Positions 46,401 through 54,555 are shown, numbered from the stretch's first letter. The stretch is 64,000 nucleotides of DNA from UBA4416 sp040387555 (GCA_040387555.1 JAZKDO010000006.1:226845-290844); one strand, 5' to 3'. The notes: generated by a model not told the origin, from the letters alone. Numbers and translations are program-made.

Positions 46401-47797
46401 TCAAAATCTCTGGCAGACTGCAAAAATCTACCACCATCACAAGTATTTGAAGCAAGTGAAGTATTTAAAAGGGCATTATTTATTAAAGAACCATTCGCAT
46501 TTGATCGGGGAGGCATGATAGCCGTGGATCCTGTATCGGTTAATATATTATAAAGGCTATTTGCTCCATTATGCGGGAATACATCAGGGTTATCCGCAAT
46601 ACGATAAATCGGATTTGTTTGGCAGGATGAATTTAATACAGAATTCACATGGGCTGAATCTTCTCCTAGATCGGTAAATGCCGCAATACTTCTTACCTGC
46701 TCTGTGCTCCCGGTTTGGTTTGTAATATAAACTTCTACTTTCGTTATAATAATTGGGGTAGCTACTACTGGTAGCGTTGTCATCCACTGATCATAATTAT
46801 CACGAAAATAATGCCCTAAGAAGTAATGCTTGTTCACCTCATAGTTATCCGCATTTACATTGAAGTACATGGTTTGAGCTCCACCCTGAACAGACACTTC
46901 CTGTTTTTTACCACGTTGTTGAGAAAATAAGGCAGTAGCAGTTAAACGACCGAATTGTAATTGTGTTTTAACCCCAAACAAACTCTGACTTCCCTGAATT
47001 AAAGAACTGTTCAGGGGCATACTCACGTTACCTGCTTCAATCTTCTTAATGATTTCATCCTCATAACCAGTGTATTCAAGTTTCATTTGATTTTCCCAAT
47101 CAAAGGAAGCTTCTGTGTTATAGCTTGTCGTTATTTTTAATTTATCCCCAATTTTACCAATTAAGTTTAATTGGATCCGCATATTAAAATCAAAGTTGGT
47201 CACTTTTTGCTGACGCTGAGGTATGGCTGGATTAAGTGTTTTGTTTCGGTTGAGCGCAAAAATTAATTCTGCTGTTCCGGTTGGTTTAATATCCACGGTA
47301 TTACCTCCGAATATACGATCAAACACATCACCGCCAACTGTTAATTTAGGAATAGTTGCCTTCTTGTTTTGATTCTGTAAATCTTCCGCTTTTATCTTTG
47401 ATTTCCAATGGTTTTTTACCGCCTGTTTAAACTGCTGATCCTGATAATCCTGATACTCTACATAAGTTTCAGGCCTATAATTCATATCACCGATCTTTTG
47501 GGTAATATCATAATTACCCGTTTTTGGGTTGTAGTTAGTTTCTGTTTTGATATTAGCAGGGTTGCTCAAATACAAACCACTTTTATCGTCATAATTTGGC
47601 TGGCTTCCGTTATTATCACTGAATTTAAAAGGAAGGTCGTCTTGTGTTACGATAGGGGAATCGGCAGTTAAAACCGGAGTATATAGATAATGTGGCTTGC
47701 TTAACGGAGCGTTCTTGGCTTTGGAACCAACTACAATGCTCATTAAGCCAACAGACACAGAACCTACAACAAGAAATTTTACGACTCCTTTTATCAC
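40409..47797 (-). CDS. sprA: SprA, outer-membrane translocon of the type IX secretion system
   Basis: This is a complete 2462-residue SprA, close in size to the roughly 2400-residue Flavobacterium johnsoniae protein. SprA forms a giant beta-barrel in the outer membrane through which T9SS cargo leaves the cell. A hydrophobic N-terminal signal (about residues 5-27) is followed by the barrel and periplasmic domains, with no frameshift. A Lys/Ser/Pro-rich disordered insert lies near residue 1955 (about 41,880-41,940). The C-terminus ends FSLRFNLQ, a barrel-closing strand. It starts seven bases after the ruvA stop, the usual ruvA-sprA arrangement of this phylum. Other T9SS genes (gldKLMN, porV) are not in the window. 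Confidence 0.96.
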   Translation of the reverse strand: MIKGVVKFLVVGSVSVGLMSIVVGSKAKNAPLSKPHYLYTPVLTADSPIVTQDDLPFKFSDNNGSQPNYDDKSGLYLSNPANIKTETNYNPKTGNYDITQKIGDMNYRPETYVEYQDYQDQQFKQAVKNHWKSKIKAEDLQNQNKKATIPKLTVGGDVFDRIFGGNTVDIKPTGTAELIFALNRNKTLNPAIPQRQQKVTNFDFNMRIQLNLIGKIGDKLKITTSYNTEASFDWENQMKLEYTGYEDEIIKKIEAGNVSMPLNSSLIQGSQSLFGVKTQLQFGRLTATALFSQQRGKKQEVSVQGGAQTMYFNVNADNYEVNKHYFLGHYFRDNYDQWMTTLPVVATPIIITKVEVYITNQTGSTEQVRSIAAFTDLGEDSAHVNSVLNSSCQTNPIYRIADNPDVFPHNGANSLYNILTDTGSTAIMPPRSNANGSLINNALLNTSLASNTCDGGRFLQSARDFEVAQNCRRLNPSEFTFNSRLGFISINQSVNNDQTVAVAYQYTYNGQVYQVGEFSDQYTSGPLYLKLLKSGSVTSPKFSTWDLMMKNVYSLGAYNLNSADFKCDIYYNNIETGVDIPYIPYGSVNGRLLVQVMGLDKLSVNGDPYSDGVYDFIKDYTINPNNGRIYLSSKEPFGNNLRSKFSGSDDPTQYNKYIYQELYDSTRTVAQQLPEKNRYKIKGQYKSASGSEISLNALNIPQGAVVVTANGQKLTENVDYTVDYTLGRVKIINESILNSGANIKVSTESNSLFNVQQKSLIGTRLDFKVNNDLTLGGTLLHLSEKPTTQKVNIGDEPVSNTIWGLDYNYKTDVPFLTRLIDRIPLINTKEMSSIVTRGEFAQLVPGNAKAIGKNGNSYVDDFEGSISLIDLRSPNAWSFASIPQGQPSLFPEAIFNDDIRAGINRAQFNWYTIDPLFYGQQNTSSKPGNIPEATYSNNFMRQVLETELFPSKTPPNGQPVVLSVMDLAFYPGERGPYNYDVAGVGGISSGITSNGRLKDPASRWGGIMRRLETNDFQAANIEYVQFWMMDPFNSDYNNTTYPDMDANSLPSGEMYINLGNISEDIVKDGKMLYENGIPSASGTNSVLPVIESNIGKSPLISPISNSFVNDPADRPYQDVGYDGFDDAGENAKFSSFVNSLNGYSGADIDAAKNDPSSDKYHFFRGGDYDGLSNLAGNTLHRYKKYNNPEGNSPTESQYPDPSIPSAATNNPNIEDINKDNTLSEAENYYQYRIKISHDDLDPSKVGTNYLVNVIDGSATIGNTQKNVKWYQFKVPVTEFEKSVGAIEGFNSIRFMRVFMKGFDKPIVCRIARMELVRSDWRRYTFDLQKPGEYIADDDNTTTFDVSAVSLQENGSKVPVNYVIPPGISQQQNVQTTNNTLLNEQALSLRACNLKDGDSRAIIKSTELDVRSFGKLKLFMHAEKLGTDPLNDGDVSVFVRLGSDYNNNYYEYEIPVKITQPGYYDPVAEGDRAIVWPSDNEFVIDFEKITSAKIERNADAGIDLVAMQKPYTKTDGSNTITVVGNPNLASIKSIMIGIRNPKDNSSLPKCVEVWVNELRLTDFVNKGGWATTGSVQAKLADLGQISLAATYSKPFFGSIEKKISERSRETNFQWDATSTFQMGKFFPVKWKVNLPVYYAYGQTRITPQYSPYDPDIKIDNPNIDPALKKEIKKNAQDVTVRKGYNFSNVRIDGFKKDGAKPMPWDVSNFSATYAYNETTRRNVNIERSILKSYRGALSYNYAITSKPWAPFKKTKSKILNNKWMALVKDINVTPLPSRVGFNIELNRSYSELLNRDITSFYTGSSDNLTKAQFNKTFNITRNYDLQWNFTKNLKFDFTANNDGRILEPLDKIDTQEEKDSIKKNIIGLGTTTSYRHQANLNYQIPINKVPIFDFINASAKYSTSYTWTRRPFAQESVGNTIQNTNTKGLNGTFNMTTLYNKIPYFRKLNVGGNKSKSNTAKSSSTKTPADSAKKPAPESVKDIGEFLARGIMMIKQVSLTYQQTNGTALPGFFPSSQYLGMDPSKNMAPGLGFISGSNDSILRNAINNDWLVKNPNQSLPYTTTSTKNITYRANVEPHGSLKIELNGTKTFGRNESTFVRYDSSQINNGNRGYLFETPNNSGNYSISVFTLGKSFKDKGNVKDGTSNLFTEFLAVRQDVAKELAASNNTGIDDLQSDGQGGSYYDGYSNTQQDVLLGAFYQTYTGRKVKGVGTDRMFKQIPMPNWTVSWDGLGKVKFMKKFFQSVTLRHAYRSTYTIGGYANNLLFVDRDNDQYSESRVPVQNSVFGGVQQTANFNPKYTIQGATITEAFSPLIKFDFKFNKPGLLANFEIKRDKTVNLNITGPQIIETKGQEYVIGVGYRIPNLVLPGGITIKGQPVKSDLNFKLDLSYRKNMTIIRRIVDEISTPTGGQNIITLKTALDYQLTQAINLRFFYDWIRTTPQTSNSFPTANTNAGFSLRFNLQ

Positions 47798-47804
47798 TTT
47801 TAAA

Positions 47805-48398
47805 TTACATATTTTTTAAAGCTGACTTGATCAACTGTTCAACATTATCTGTAGTTATTCCTTGTTGTTTAATCGCTTTTTCAATTGCTCTTTCGGCTGT
47901 TGCTTTAGGAAAACCTAATGTAACCAGAGCCATTAACGCTTCGTCCCGGTTTTTATTGTATGACGGGTTCAAAATTTGAGAAATTCCGCCCTCGTGTTTA
48001 CCCATTTTTCCTTTCAGGTCTACTACAATACGTTGTGCTGTTTTTTCACCAATACCTTTTATACTTTTTAATAGAGCAACATTGGCGGTGTTAATAGCCC
48101 CTGCGATTTCAGCAGCGCTTAACGACGACAGCATCAAAATTGCACTGCCTCCTCCTACTCCCGACACAGAAATGAGTTTTCGAAACAGGTCCCGTTCTTC
48201 CAAATCTGCAAATCCAAAATATCGCGGATTATCATCCCGCACATATACACTTTCAACATACAATTTAGCGGATTGTTTCCCTTGAATATGGCTATAGGTA
48301 GTTAAAGAAATTAATAATCCGTATCCCACACCATTGGTTTCGATAACTGCCATGGCAGGATTAAGTTCGGCTATTTGCCCGTTAACATAACTTATCAT
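47805..48398 (-). CDS. ruvA: Holliday junction branch migration protein RuvA
   Basis: This 197-residue DNA-binding subunit of the RuvAB complex targets RuvB to Holliday junctions. It begins MISYVNGQIAELNPAMAVIE, a typical OB-fold domain I, followed by two helix-hairpin-helix motifs (FRKLISVSGVGGGSAILML and LLKSIKGIGEKTAQRIVVDL) and a C-terminal domain III that contacts RuvB. No ruvB or ruvC is nearby. sprA follows after seven bases. Confidence 0.97.
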   Translation of the reverse strand: MISYVNGQIAELNPAMAVIETNGVGYGLLISLTTYSHIQGKQSAKLYVESVYVRDDNPRYFGFADLEERDLFRKLISVSGVGGGSAILMLSSLSAAEIAGAINTANVALLKSIKGIGEKTAQRIVVDLKGKMGKHEGGISQILNPSYNKNRDEALMALVTLGFPKATAERAIEKAIKQQGITTDNVEQLIKSALKNM

Positions 48399-48624
48399 AA
48401 GAGAGGTGTGAAAATAGCAAAACTTTTGTAACTGATGAAAAAATATTATTCATAAATAATGTAGTAGTTTAAGCAATATTTTTGGGTTTATTATTTTACA
48501 AAACCGGTTTTTTTTGATTTAAAAAGCATCTTTTTTACCCCTCGATTAATTTTGAACAAAAAGCTGTTCACATTTTGAAGCTTGTCTAAAATGTTTAGCA
48601 TTTTTAATGCTTTGAATTATTTCT

Positions 48625-48632
48625 TATATTTG
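48625..48632 (+). promoter_or_regulatory. -7 promoter element for plsY
   Basis: TATATTTG is an exact TAnnTTTG match 20 bases before the TTG start codon of plsY, in the divergent ruvA-plsY region. Confidence 0.4.
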
Positions 48633-48652
48633 TTTAACCAAAATTTAACGAT

Positions 48653-49285
48653 TTGGAAACTCTGACTATAATTATTCTTCTAGTGGCTGCTTATTTGTTA
48701 GGCTCCATTCCAACTGCTGTTTGGTGGGGAAAACGTTATTATGGGATTGATGTTAGGGAATTTGGAAGTGGTAACTCGGGTGCAACCAATACGTTTAGAG
48801 TTTTAGGAAAAAAAGCAGGCATTCCTGTTTTAATAGTTGATATTCTAAAAGGTACGGCTGCTGTTTTATTGGCTCACTTTTCACCCTATCTATTTGACAC
48901 TAATGAATTTGTTAATCTTGAATTAGGACTAGGTATTGCAGCCCTGGTTGGACATGTGTTTCCAATTTTTGCTGGATTCAGAGGAGGAAAAGGTGTTGCT
49001 ACTATTTTAGGGATTGTAATTTGCCTTACCCCCTTTACCAGCTTAATGGTTCTAGGCGTATTTTTGATTGTATTACTGGCAACCCGTTATGTATCGTTGT
49101 CTTCCATAACCGCGGGATTGAGTTTCCCCTTCTTTTTAAATGTAGTTTTGAAAAATCAAAACGAAACACTATTGATTTTCTCCTTATTTGTTGCGGTACT
49201 TTTGATTATTACGCATAAAAAGAATATTTCCCGCTTGCTAAAGCGTCAGGAATCAAAAGTAAACCTGTTTACCAAAAAAGCGTAG
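48653..49285 (+). CDS. plsY: Glycerol-3-phosphate acyltransferase PlsY
   Basis: This 210-residue inner-membrane enzyme transfers acyl groups from acyl-phosphate to glycerol-3-phosphate, the first step of phospholipid synthesis. It has about five membrane helices. The conserved loops are EFGSGNSGATNTFRVLG and GHVFPIFAGFRGGKGVAT, which match the substrate-binding motifs of the family. The start is a TTG at 48653; no ATG gives the full first helix, and the -7 element 20 bases upstream supports it. Confidence 0.95.
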   Translation: METLTIIILLVAAYLLGSIPTAVWWGKRYYGIDVREFGSGNSGATNTFRVLGKKAGIPVLIVDILKGTAAVLLAHFSPYLFDTNEFVNLELGLGIAALVGHVFPIFAGFRGGKGVATILGIVICLTPFTSLMVLGVFLIVLLATRYVSLSSITAGLSFPFFLNVVLKNQNETLLIFSLFVAVLLIITHKKNISRLLKRQESKVNLFTKKA

Positions 49286-49321
49286 GAAATTAATTTTTCA
49301 AAACGCAATACTAAAAAACGT

Positions 49322-49612
49322 TTATTTCTGTTCGCTTAGTGTATCAAAAATTTTTTGATTGTTTTTAATAAGCATTTCTCTTATTTGCTGAATATCTGTT
49401 TTAGTAAGGTCCGCTATGTAAACAGCGGTTTCTTCCAAATCCTTTTTAATTTCGTCTCGTAATTTTGCAGCTTGCTCATATTGTTCTCTTGCAAGACAAT
49501 CAATAATTTTAAGATTATTAAGGATCACCCTTTCTGCATACCTTTTAGCCAGTATATCAGTATTATATTGAGTTCTGGTTAAAGGAGATTTCATTCTATT
49601 ATCATAAACCAT
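49322..49612 (-). CDS. Small protein with a UVR-like helical motif
   Basis: This 96-residue charged, helical protein contains CLAREQYEQAAKLRDEIKKD (residues 39-58), which resembles the UvrB/UvrC (UVR) interaction motif E-x-A-A-x-x-R-D-x-I. The start may be the ATG at 49612 or the one six codons in (MKSPLTRTQ). It is convergent with plsY, with a gap of 36 bases. The function is unknown. Confidence 0.6.
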   Translation of the reverse strand: MVYDNRMKSPLTRTQYNTDILAKRYAERVILNNLKIIDCLAREQYEQAAKLRDEIKKDLEETAVYIADLTKTDIQQIREMLIKNNQKIFDTLSEQK

Positions 49613-49887
49613 TTTTTAATAAATTATGATGGTTCATTTTGTAAATTAATAGCTAAAATCTACTATTTTAATCATCTTTCGGTGAGAATGGATTTTTAAT
49701 CGCTGTATACTTTAGCGCATATCTCCAACGATATCCGCGTTAATAAAAAATCACATTATTAAAACAGTAACAAATAGGTTGATTTTTTGTCAAATTGTTA
49801 AACACCCAGGCAGGGATTTTGTCAAAATCCAGTTTTGTTAGTAGTTTGCTTATAAAAGTGAATTTATCCTGTACTAAATAAATGTCC
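49613..49887. other. Intergenic region with a possible coding remnant
   Basis: There is no convincing gene between the UVR-like gene and the VOC gene. On the minus strand, 49740-49885 reads an uninterrupted peptide with protein-like composition (FISKLLTKLDFDKIPAWVF in its middle), but it overlaps the VOC gene in another frame and has no start of its own. Confidence 0.4.
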
Positions 49888-50412
49888 CTACTTGGTTGTT
49901 TTGCTTCCCATGTCCTTACCCATTTTTTCGTACACCATATCATTGGGTTCCCATAATTCGAGCTTGTTGCCTTCCAGATCAAGAATATGCACGAACTTTC
50001 CGTAGTCATACGTTTCAATAGAATCAACTACTGTGACACCACTCATTTTTAATTCTGCAATCAATTCATTCATATGTTCAACCCGGTAGTTGATCATAAA
50101 ATCTTTTGTAGAGGGTAGAAAGTATTTTGTTGTCTCTTTAAACGGACTCCATTGCGTAAATCCTTTTTTAGTAGTATCTGTGCCCTGGCGCCATTCAAAC
50201 ACAGATCCGTACTCATTTGTATTGAGTCCAAGGTGCTTACTGTACCATTCCTTGAATGCTTTTGGATCTTTACATTTAAAAAAGATTCCACCAATCCCGG
50301 TCACTTTTTTCCTTTCCTTGTTTTCGGATTTTTTTGTAATTAAAGTCTTAACGGCGAAGCCGGAAAGGAAAGACGCGGCTATGATGAGGAGTAGTAGGGC
50401 TGTTTTTTTCAT
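49888..50412 (-). CDS. Exported VOC/glyoxalase-fold protein
   Basis: This 174-residue protein has an N-terminal hydrophobic segment (LLLLIIAASFLSGFAV) that acts as a signal or anchor, then a single vicinal-oxygen-chelate domain (about residues 40-165), visible from GIGGIFFKCKDPKAFKEWYS and VHILDLEGNKLELWEP. Most VOC proteins are cytosolic, so export is somewhat unusual. The conserved Glu in KLELWEP may bind a metal. The reaction is unknown. Confidence 0.78.
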   Translation of the reverse strand: MKKTALLLLIIAASFLSGFAVKTLITKKSENKERKKVTGIGGIFFKCKDPKAFKEWYSKHLGLNTNEYGSVFEWRQGTDTTKKGFTQWSPFKETTKYFLPSTKDFMINYRVEHMNELIAELKMSGVTVVDSIETYDYGKFVHILDLEGNKLELWEPNDMVYEKMGKDMGSKTTK

Positions 50413-50461
50413 GGTGTTGTTAGATATAAGCGTTTACTATAAAATGAAGTAAAGCATTTAA

Positions 50462-51754
50462 TTAAAGTTTCACTACTTTTTTCATTATTTTCTTATTACC
50501 AACAGCTATTTGCAGATAATATATTCCAGAAGCCAAACTAGTCATATTTAAAAATAAATTATCGTCGGCAACTAATTCACTAAAGTTAGGCGTTAAGAAT
50601 TCTCCTATTGGGTTTATTAATTCAATATCTACATCATTAAAATTTAATTGCTTGAATCCAATATATATACCATTTTTCGTAGGATTTGGGAAAACATTTA
50701 TTCTATCGCTAAAATCAATTTCATTAACAGATGCTGGTATTGGACAACCTGATGATTTAGGCAAATAGTTTACGATACCCAAGCTTGGGGCATCAAAAAA
50801 ATCATATATCGTAGCATCTATCTGAGAATTATCAGTTGTACACCAACAATTATTTGGCACACTGGTATCAACTGAATAAACTTTTTTAATAGCATATGTG
50901 TTATTGCAGAACTCATTATAGTTAATTTGTGTTGATGGGTTCACACCAAAATAGTTCCAAGCATGAATGCCAATGTTATTATCATAAAAAGAATTCCCAG
51001 TAATAACGGGTGAATTATCTGACATTGTTGCTACTGCGATATAGTTATTATGAAATTTAGAATTTGTAATAATACCATTCACTAATAATGCGGCGTCTGA
51101 AAACCCGGTAAATTCGCAATTATCGATGACTGTATTTTGGGTTGTATTATTGTATAATGCACGATAGGAATTTCCAGTAAACTTGGAATTTTTAATAATG
51201 TTATTAGATGCTCCAATATTACAATAATAAGAAGTATTTGCAAACAGACATGAGTCAACGTACACCATGTGTGTTTTTACCCCATCATATTCTTCAAAAA
51301 CAGAATGATTATAGTTAAAACTGCAATTTAAAAACTTCATTAGCGTATCATTTGAGCCAACTGATGCGACTTTAAATAAACTATACGCATTTGACCCTAA
51401 GAAATATTTGAATGAAACTTTGGCATTGTATGAAGAATTGTCAACAAATACGCCATTCCACTGCACAACTCCATTATTTGCAACAAATTTGATACTATCA
51501 TTTTTATTTCCCTTTCCTGTTAAAATTCCTCTAATCATAAGTTGAACATTAGAATTAAATCTAACTTCAACACCAGGTTGGATATCTAAAACTACATTTG
51601 GTAATAATACTGTATTAGCAGTGACTATATAAGGTGAGTTTAATTTAGTCCAAATAGTATTGGTGTTAATAGTTCCACTAATATTCGTTTGGCTTCTAGC
51701 ATGTAAACCAAACAATAAAACCATATAAAAACTTATATTCTTCTTAGTAAGCAT
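50462..51754 (-). CDS. Secreted right-handed beta-helix protein with T9SS sorting domain
   Basis: This 430-residue protein has a signal peptide ending HARSQ and then a series of short Asn-rich turns of about 20-25 residues (NNIIKNSKFTGNSYRALYNN, NTVIDNCEFTGFSDAALLVN and similar, about residues 100-300), as in parallel beta-helix proteins. The C-terminal T9SS sorting domain (about 355-430) contains INVFPNPTKNGIYIGF and SLASGIYYLQIAVGNKK. Such proteins may be polysaccharide lyases or adhesins; no lyase active site is evident. Confidence 0.85.
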   Translation of the reverse strand: MLTKKNISFYMVLLFGLHARSQTNISGTINTNTIWTKLNSPYIVTANTVLLPNVVLDIQPGVEVRFNSNVQLMIRGILTGKGNKNDSIKFVANNGVVQWNGVFVDNSSYNAKVSFKYFLGSNAYSLFKVASVGSNDTLMKFLNCSFNYNHSVFEEYDGVKTHMVYVDSCLFANTSYYCNIGASNNIIKNSKFTGNSYRALYNNTTQNTVIDNCEFTGFSDAALLVNGIITNSKFHNNYIAVATMSDNSPVITGNSFYDNNIGIHAWNYFGVNPSTQINYNEFCNNTYAIKKVYSVDTSVPNNCWCTTDNSQIDATIYDFFDAPSLGIVNYLPKSSGCPIPASVNEIDFSDRINVFPNPTKNGIYIGFKQLNFNDVDIELINPIGEFLTPNFSELVADDNLFLNMTSLASGIYYLQIAVGNKKIMKKVVKL

Positions 51755-51930
51755 AAATTCATCACGTTAATTTTTAAATTAATTCTAATTTACACAAATA
51801 AATAACATGATCTTTTTTAAAAACCAAAAACCCCGGAATTTCTCCCAGGGCTTGTTGGCTCTCAAAAACTAAAAACCATGGCGGATTTTTAGTTTTTCTC
51901 ATTAGGTACACGTACCAGATGATTATTTTT

Positions 51931-51973
51931 AAAGTACCGAGCGTTTCGACTTCGCTCAACGTTCGGTACTTTC
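51931..51973 (-). terminator. Hairpin with REP core downstream of rpsA
   Basis: AAAGTACCGAGCGTT and AACGTTCGGTACTTT form a 15-bp stem with a single G-T type mismatch, around a loop that carries GAGCGAAGTCGA on the minus strand. It begins 10 bases after the rpsA stop. No long T run follows, so its role as terminator is uncertain; it may instead stabilise the mRNA 3' end. Confidence 0.6.
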
Positions 51974-51982
51974 AGAACGGAA

Positions 51983-53776
51983 TTATTTCTTACCGTCCAT
52001 TTTATCTTTCAAATCAGATAAGGCAGAAATATCACCTAAAGTGGTTTGCTGCTGGTTATCTTTCATTTTCTTAACCGCTTTTTTCGTTTCGTCAGATTCA
52101 GCAGCTTTGCTTGCTTTTTCAACTTTACGAACTTCATCCTTCACTTCTTCGTGTAAACGAGCGTGAGAAACAACGATACGTTTTGATTCTTTAGAGAATT
52201 CAATTACTTTGAAATCTGCTACTTCTTCAGCTTTTAAAGTTGTTCCGTCAGCTTTAGCTAAGTGACGAGAAGGACAGAATCCTTCAACACCATAAGTTAA
52301 ACCAACAGTTGCACCTTTATCATTTACAGAAGTAACTGTTCCCTGGTGAACTGAATCAATGGTGAATACAGTTTCGAAAACATCCCAAGGATTATCTTCT
52401 AATTGTTTGTGGCCTAAAGATAAACGACGATTCTCACCATCAATTTCCAATACAGCTACATCCATTTTATCACCTACTTTACAGAACTCAGATGGATGCT
52501 TGATTTTTTTGCTCCAAGATAAATCAGAGATATGTACCAAACCATCAACACCTTCTTCTAATTCAACAAACACACCAAAGTTTGTGAAGTTACGCACTGT
52601 ACCAGTGTGACGGCTTCCTTTAGCATATTTATCAATAATCATATTCCAAGGATCAGGAGTTAATTGCTTAACACCTAAGCTCATTTTACGCTCTTCACGG
52701 TCTAAAGTTAAAACTACTGCTTCAACTTCATCACCAACTTTTAAAAACTCCTGAGCTGAGCGTAAATGCTGAGACCAAGACATTTCAGAAACGTGGATTA
52801 AACCTTCAACACCCGGAGCAATTTCAACAAATGCACCATAGTCAGCTAAAACAACTACTTTACCTTTTACTTTATCACCGATTTTAACATCAGGAGAAAG
52901 AGCTTCCCAAGGATGAGAAGATAATTGTTTTAAGCCTAAAGCAATACGTTTTTTATCATCATCAAAATCTAAAATTACAACGTTAATTTTCTCGTCTAAT
53001 TTCACGATCTCTTCAGGATGATTGATACGACCCCAAGAAAGGTCAGTAATATGAATTAATCCGTCAACACCACCTAAATCAATAAACACACCATAAGAAG
53101 TAATGTTTTTAACAACACCTTCTAATACTTGTCCTTTTTCTAATTTAGAAATGATATCACGTTTTTGAGTTTCAATTTCAGCCTCGATTAATGCTTTATG
53201 AGAAACTACTACGTTTTTGAATTCGTTGTTGATTTTCACAACTTTAAATTCCATAGTTTTTCCAACATAAATATCGTAATCACGGATAGGTTTCACATCG
53301 ATTTGAGAACCTGGTAAGAAAGCTTCAATACCAAATACATCAACGATTAATCCACCTTTAGTACGGCATTTAACAAAACCTTTAATGATTTCGTCATTAT
53401 TAAGCGCCTCATTAACTCTATCCCAAGATTTACCAGCGCGAGCCTTTTTGTGAGATAAGATTAACTGACCACTTGCATCTTCAGCTTTTTCAATAAAAAC
53501 TTCGATAGAATCACCAACTTTTAAATCCGGGTTGTAACGGAATTCTGATAATGCTACAACGCCATCAGATTTGTAACCAATGTTTACAACAACTTCACGT
53601 GTGTTTTTAGATACTACAGTACCTTGCATAGTTTGTGCATCAGCAATAGTGCTTAATGATTTACCATACATTTCATCTAAAGCTGTACGCTCTTCTGATG
53701 AGTAATTGTCGTTTTTCTTCCCAATTGAATTCCAGTCAAAATCCGGATTCCCAACTGATGCATTTTTGTCTGCCAT
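51983..53776 (-). CDS. rpsA: 30S ribosomal protein S1
   Basis: This 597-residue protein has six S1 RNA-binding domains in series, each recognisable from repeats such as GVVKNITSYGVFIDLGGVDG, ALGLKQLSSHPWE and SLGVKQLTPDPWN. S1 helps the 30S subunit bind structured or leader-poor mRNAs. The C-terminal tail (about residues 545-597) is Lys/Glu-rich and disordered. The leader holds a promoter element and a hairpin just upstream of the ATG. Confidence 0.96.
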   Translation of the reverse strand: MADKNASVGNPDFDWNSIGKKNDNYSSEERTALDEMYGKSLSTIADAQTMQGTVVSKNTREVVVNIGYKSDGVVALSEFRYNPDLKVGDSIEVFIEKAEDASGQLILSHKKARAGKSWDRVNEALNNDEIIKGFVKCRTKGGLIVDVFGIEAFLPGSQIDVKPIRDYDIYVGKTMEFKVVKINNEFKNVVVSHKALIEAEIETQKRDIISKLEKGQVLEGVVKNITSYGVFIDLGGVDGLIHITDLSWGRINHPEEIVKLDEKINVVILDFDDDKKRIALGLKQLSSHPWEALSPDVKIGDKVKGKVVVLADYGAFVEIAPGVEGLIHVSEMSWSQHLRSAQEFLKVGDEVEAVVLTLDREERKMSLGVKQLTPDPWNMIIDKYAKGSRHTGTVRNFTNFGVFVELEEGVDGLVHISDLSWSKKIKHPSEFCKVGDKMDVAVLEIDGENRRLSLGHKQLEDNPWDVFETVFTIDSVHQGTVTSVNDKGATVGLTYGVEGFCPSRHLAKADGTTLKAEEVADFKVIEFSKESKRIVVSHARLHEEVKDEVRKVEKASKAAESDETKKAVKKMKDNQQQTTLGDISALSDLKDKMDGKK

Positions 53777-53792
53777 TTATTTAATAATTGTA

Positions 53793-53815
53793 TTCGGTAT
53801 TTCAAGGCTACCGAA
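53793..53815 (-). promoter_or_regulatory. Hairpin in the rpsA leader
   Basis: TTCGGTA and TACCGAA form a perfect 7-bp stem with a nine-base loop, ending 16 bases before the rpsA ATG. It is placed where S1 or another protein could bind to control translation. Confidence 0.45.
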
Positions 53816-53870
53816 GCGGTTAGTTTTATTTTTTAATTCCGACTTTTTACCCTGATTAAAAAGCGGGCTA

Positions 53871-53878
53871 CAAATATA
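53871..53878 (-). promoter_or_regulatory. -7 promoter element for rpsA
   Basis: The minus strand reads TATATTTG, an exact TAnnTTTG match. It predicts a leader of about 90 bases that includes the hairpin. Confidence 0.45.
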
Positions 53879-54024
53879 CAGTATTTCATGTAACTTTTTG
53901 ATTGGATAAGGAAAATAAAAATTATTTTAAAACACTGCAAACCAGACATTTAAAATCAAGTCAGACCTTTGTTTGTACGATTATATGTTATATATTTCGA
54001 TAAATTCTGACTAAACTTAAGGGT

Positions 54025-54411
54025 ATGAATTCAATCATTACACATGGCATAGAAATCTCCGTTAAAACACGGTATTATGCACCTCAATCTGACCCTAAAA
54101 ACAACCATTATTTTTTTGTTTATGAAATAACCATTACCAACAAAAGCGATTACACCGTAAAGCTATTGAAGCGTCATTGGGATATCACGGATGCTTTTGG
54201 AGAAAAACGCGATGTGGAAGGAGAAGGAGTTGTTGGAGAAACACCAACATTAGAACCGAATGATTCTTTTTCTTATAACAGCGGTTGTGATTTTTCTACA
54301 GACATTGGTAAAATGAGTGGTTATTACATGATGAAAAAATTAGTTGATCAAACTGAATTTAATGTATTAATTCCAGAATTTTTAATGACTCTTCCTGCGA
54401 GGTTGAATTAA
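54025..54411 (+). CDS. apaG: ApaG family protein
   Basis: This 128-residue protein is a single fibronectin-III-like domain. The family signature is VEGEGVVGETPTLEPNDSF, with the G-x-G-V-V-G loop, after KRHWDITDAFGEK. ApaG has been linked to Co/Mg sensitivity and has structural kinship to F-box-associated domains, but its molecular role is not settled. A weak promoter-like TATATTTC lies at 53991-53998 in the divergent region with rpsA. Confidence 0.92.
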   Translation: MNSIITHGIEISVKTRYYAPQSDPKNNHYFFVYEITITNKSDYTVKLLKRHWDITDAFGEKRDVEGEGVVGETPTLEPNDSFSYNSGCDFSTDIGKMSGYYMMKKLVDQTEFNVLIPEFLMTLPARLN

Positions 54412-54501
54412 ATTTTATTTGATAAAAGATAAATGACAAAGAATTTAAGACTCTTTGGTGTTTTGGTCTTTAGTTATGAATTCTTCACCATTTATCCTGT
54501 A

Positions 54502-54530
54502 TTGTTATTCCAAAATAAATAAGATATTTG
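54502..54530 (+). promoter_or_regulatory. Promoter for the TlpA-like lipoprotein gene
   Basis: TTG at 54502-54504, an 18-base spacer and GATATTTG at 54523-54530 (one mismatch to TAnnTTTG) precede the ATG at 54556 by 25 bases. Confidence 0.4.
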
Positions 54531-54555
54531 CCGTCTTATAAAAACAAATTTTTTA

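Noticed and set aside
47692..47979. Plus-strand 95-codon frame across the sprA/ruvA junction
   Set aside because: It is antisense to two well-supported genes and has no protein-like motif.
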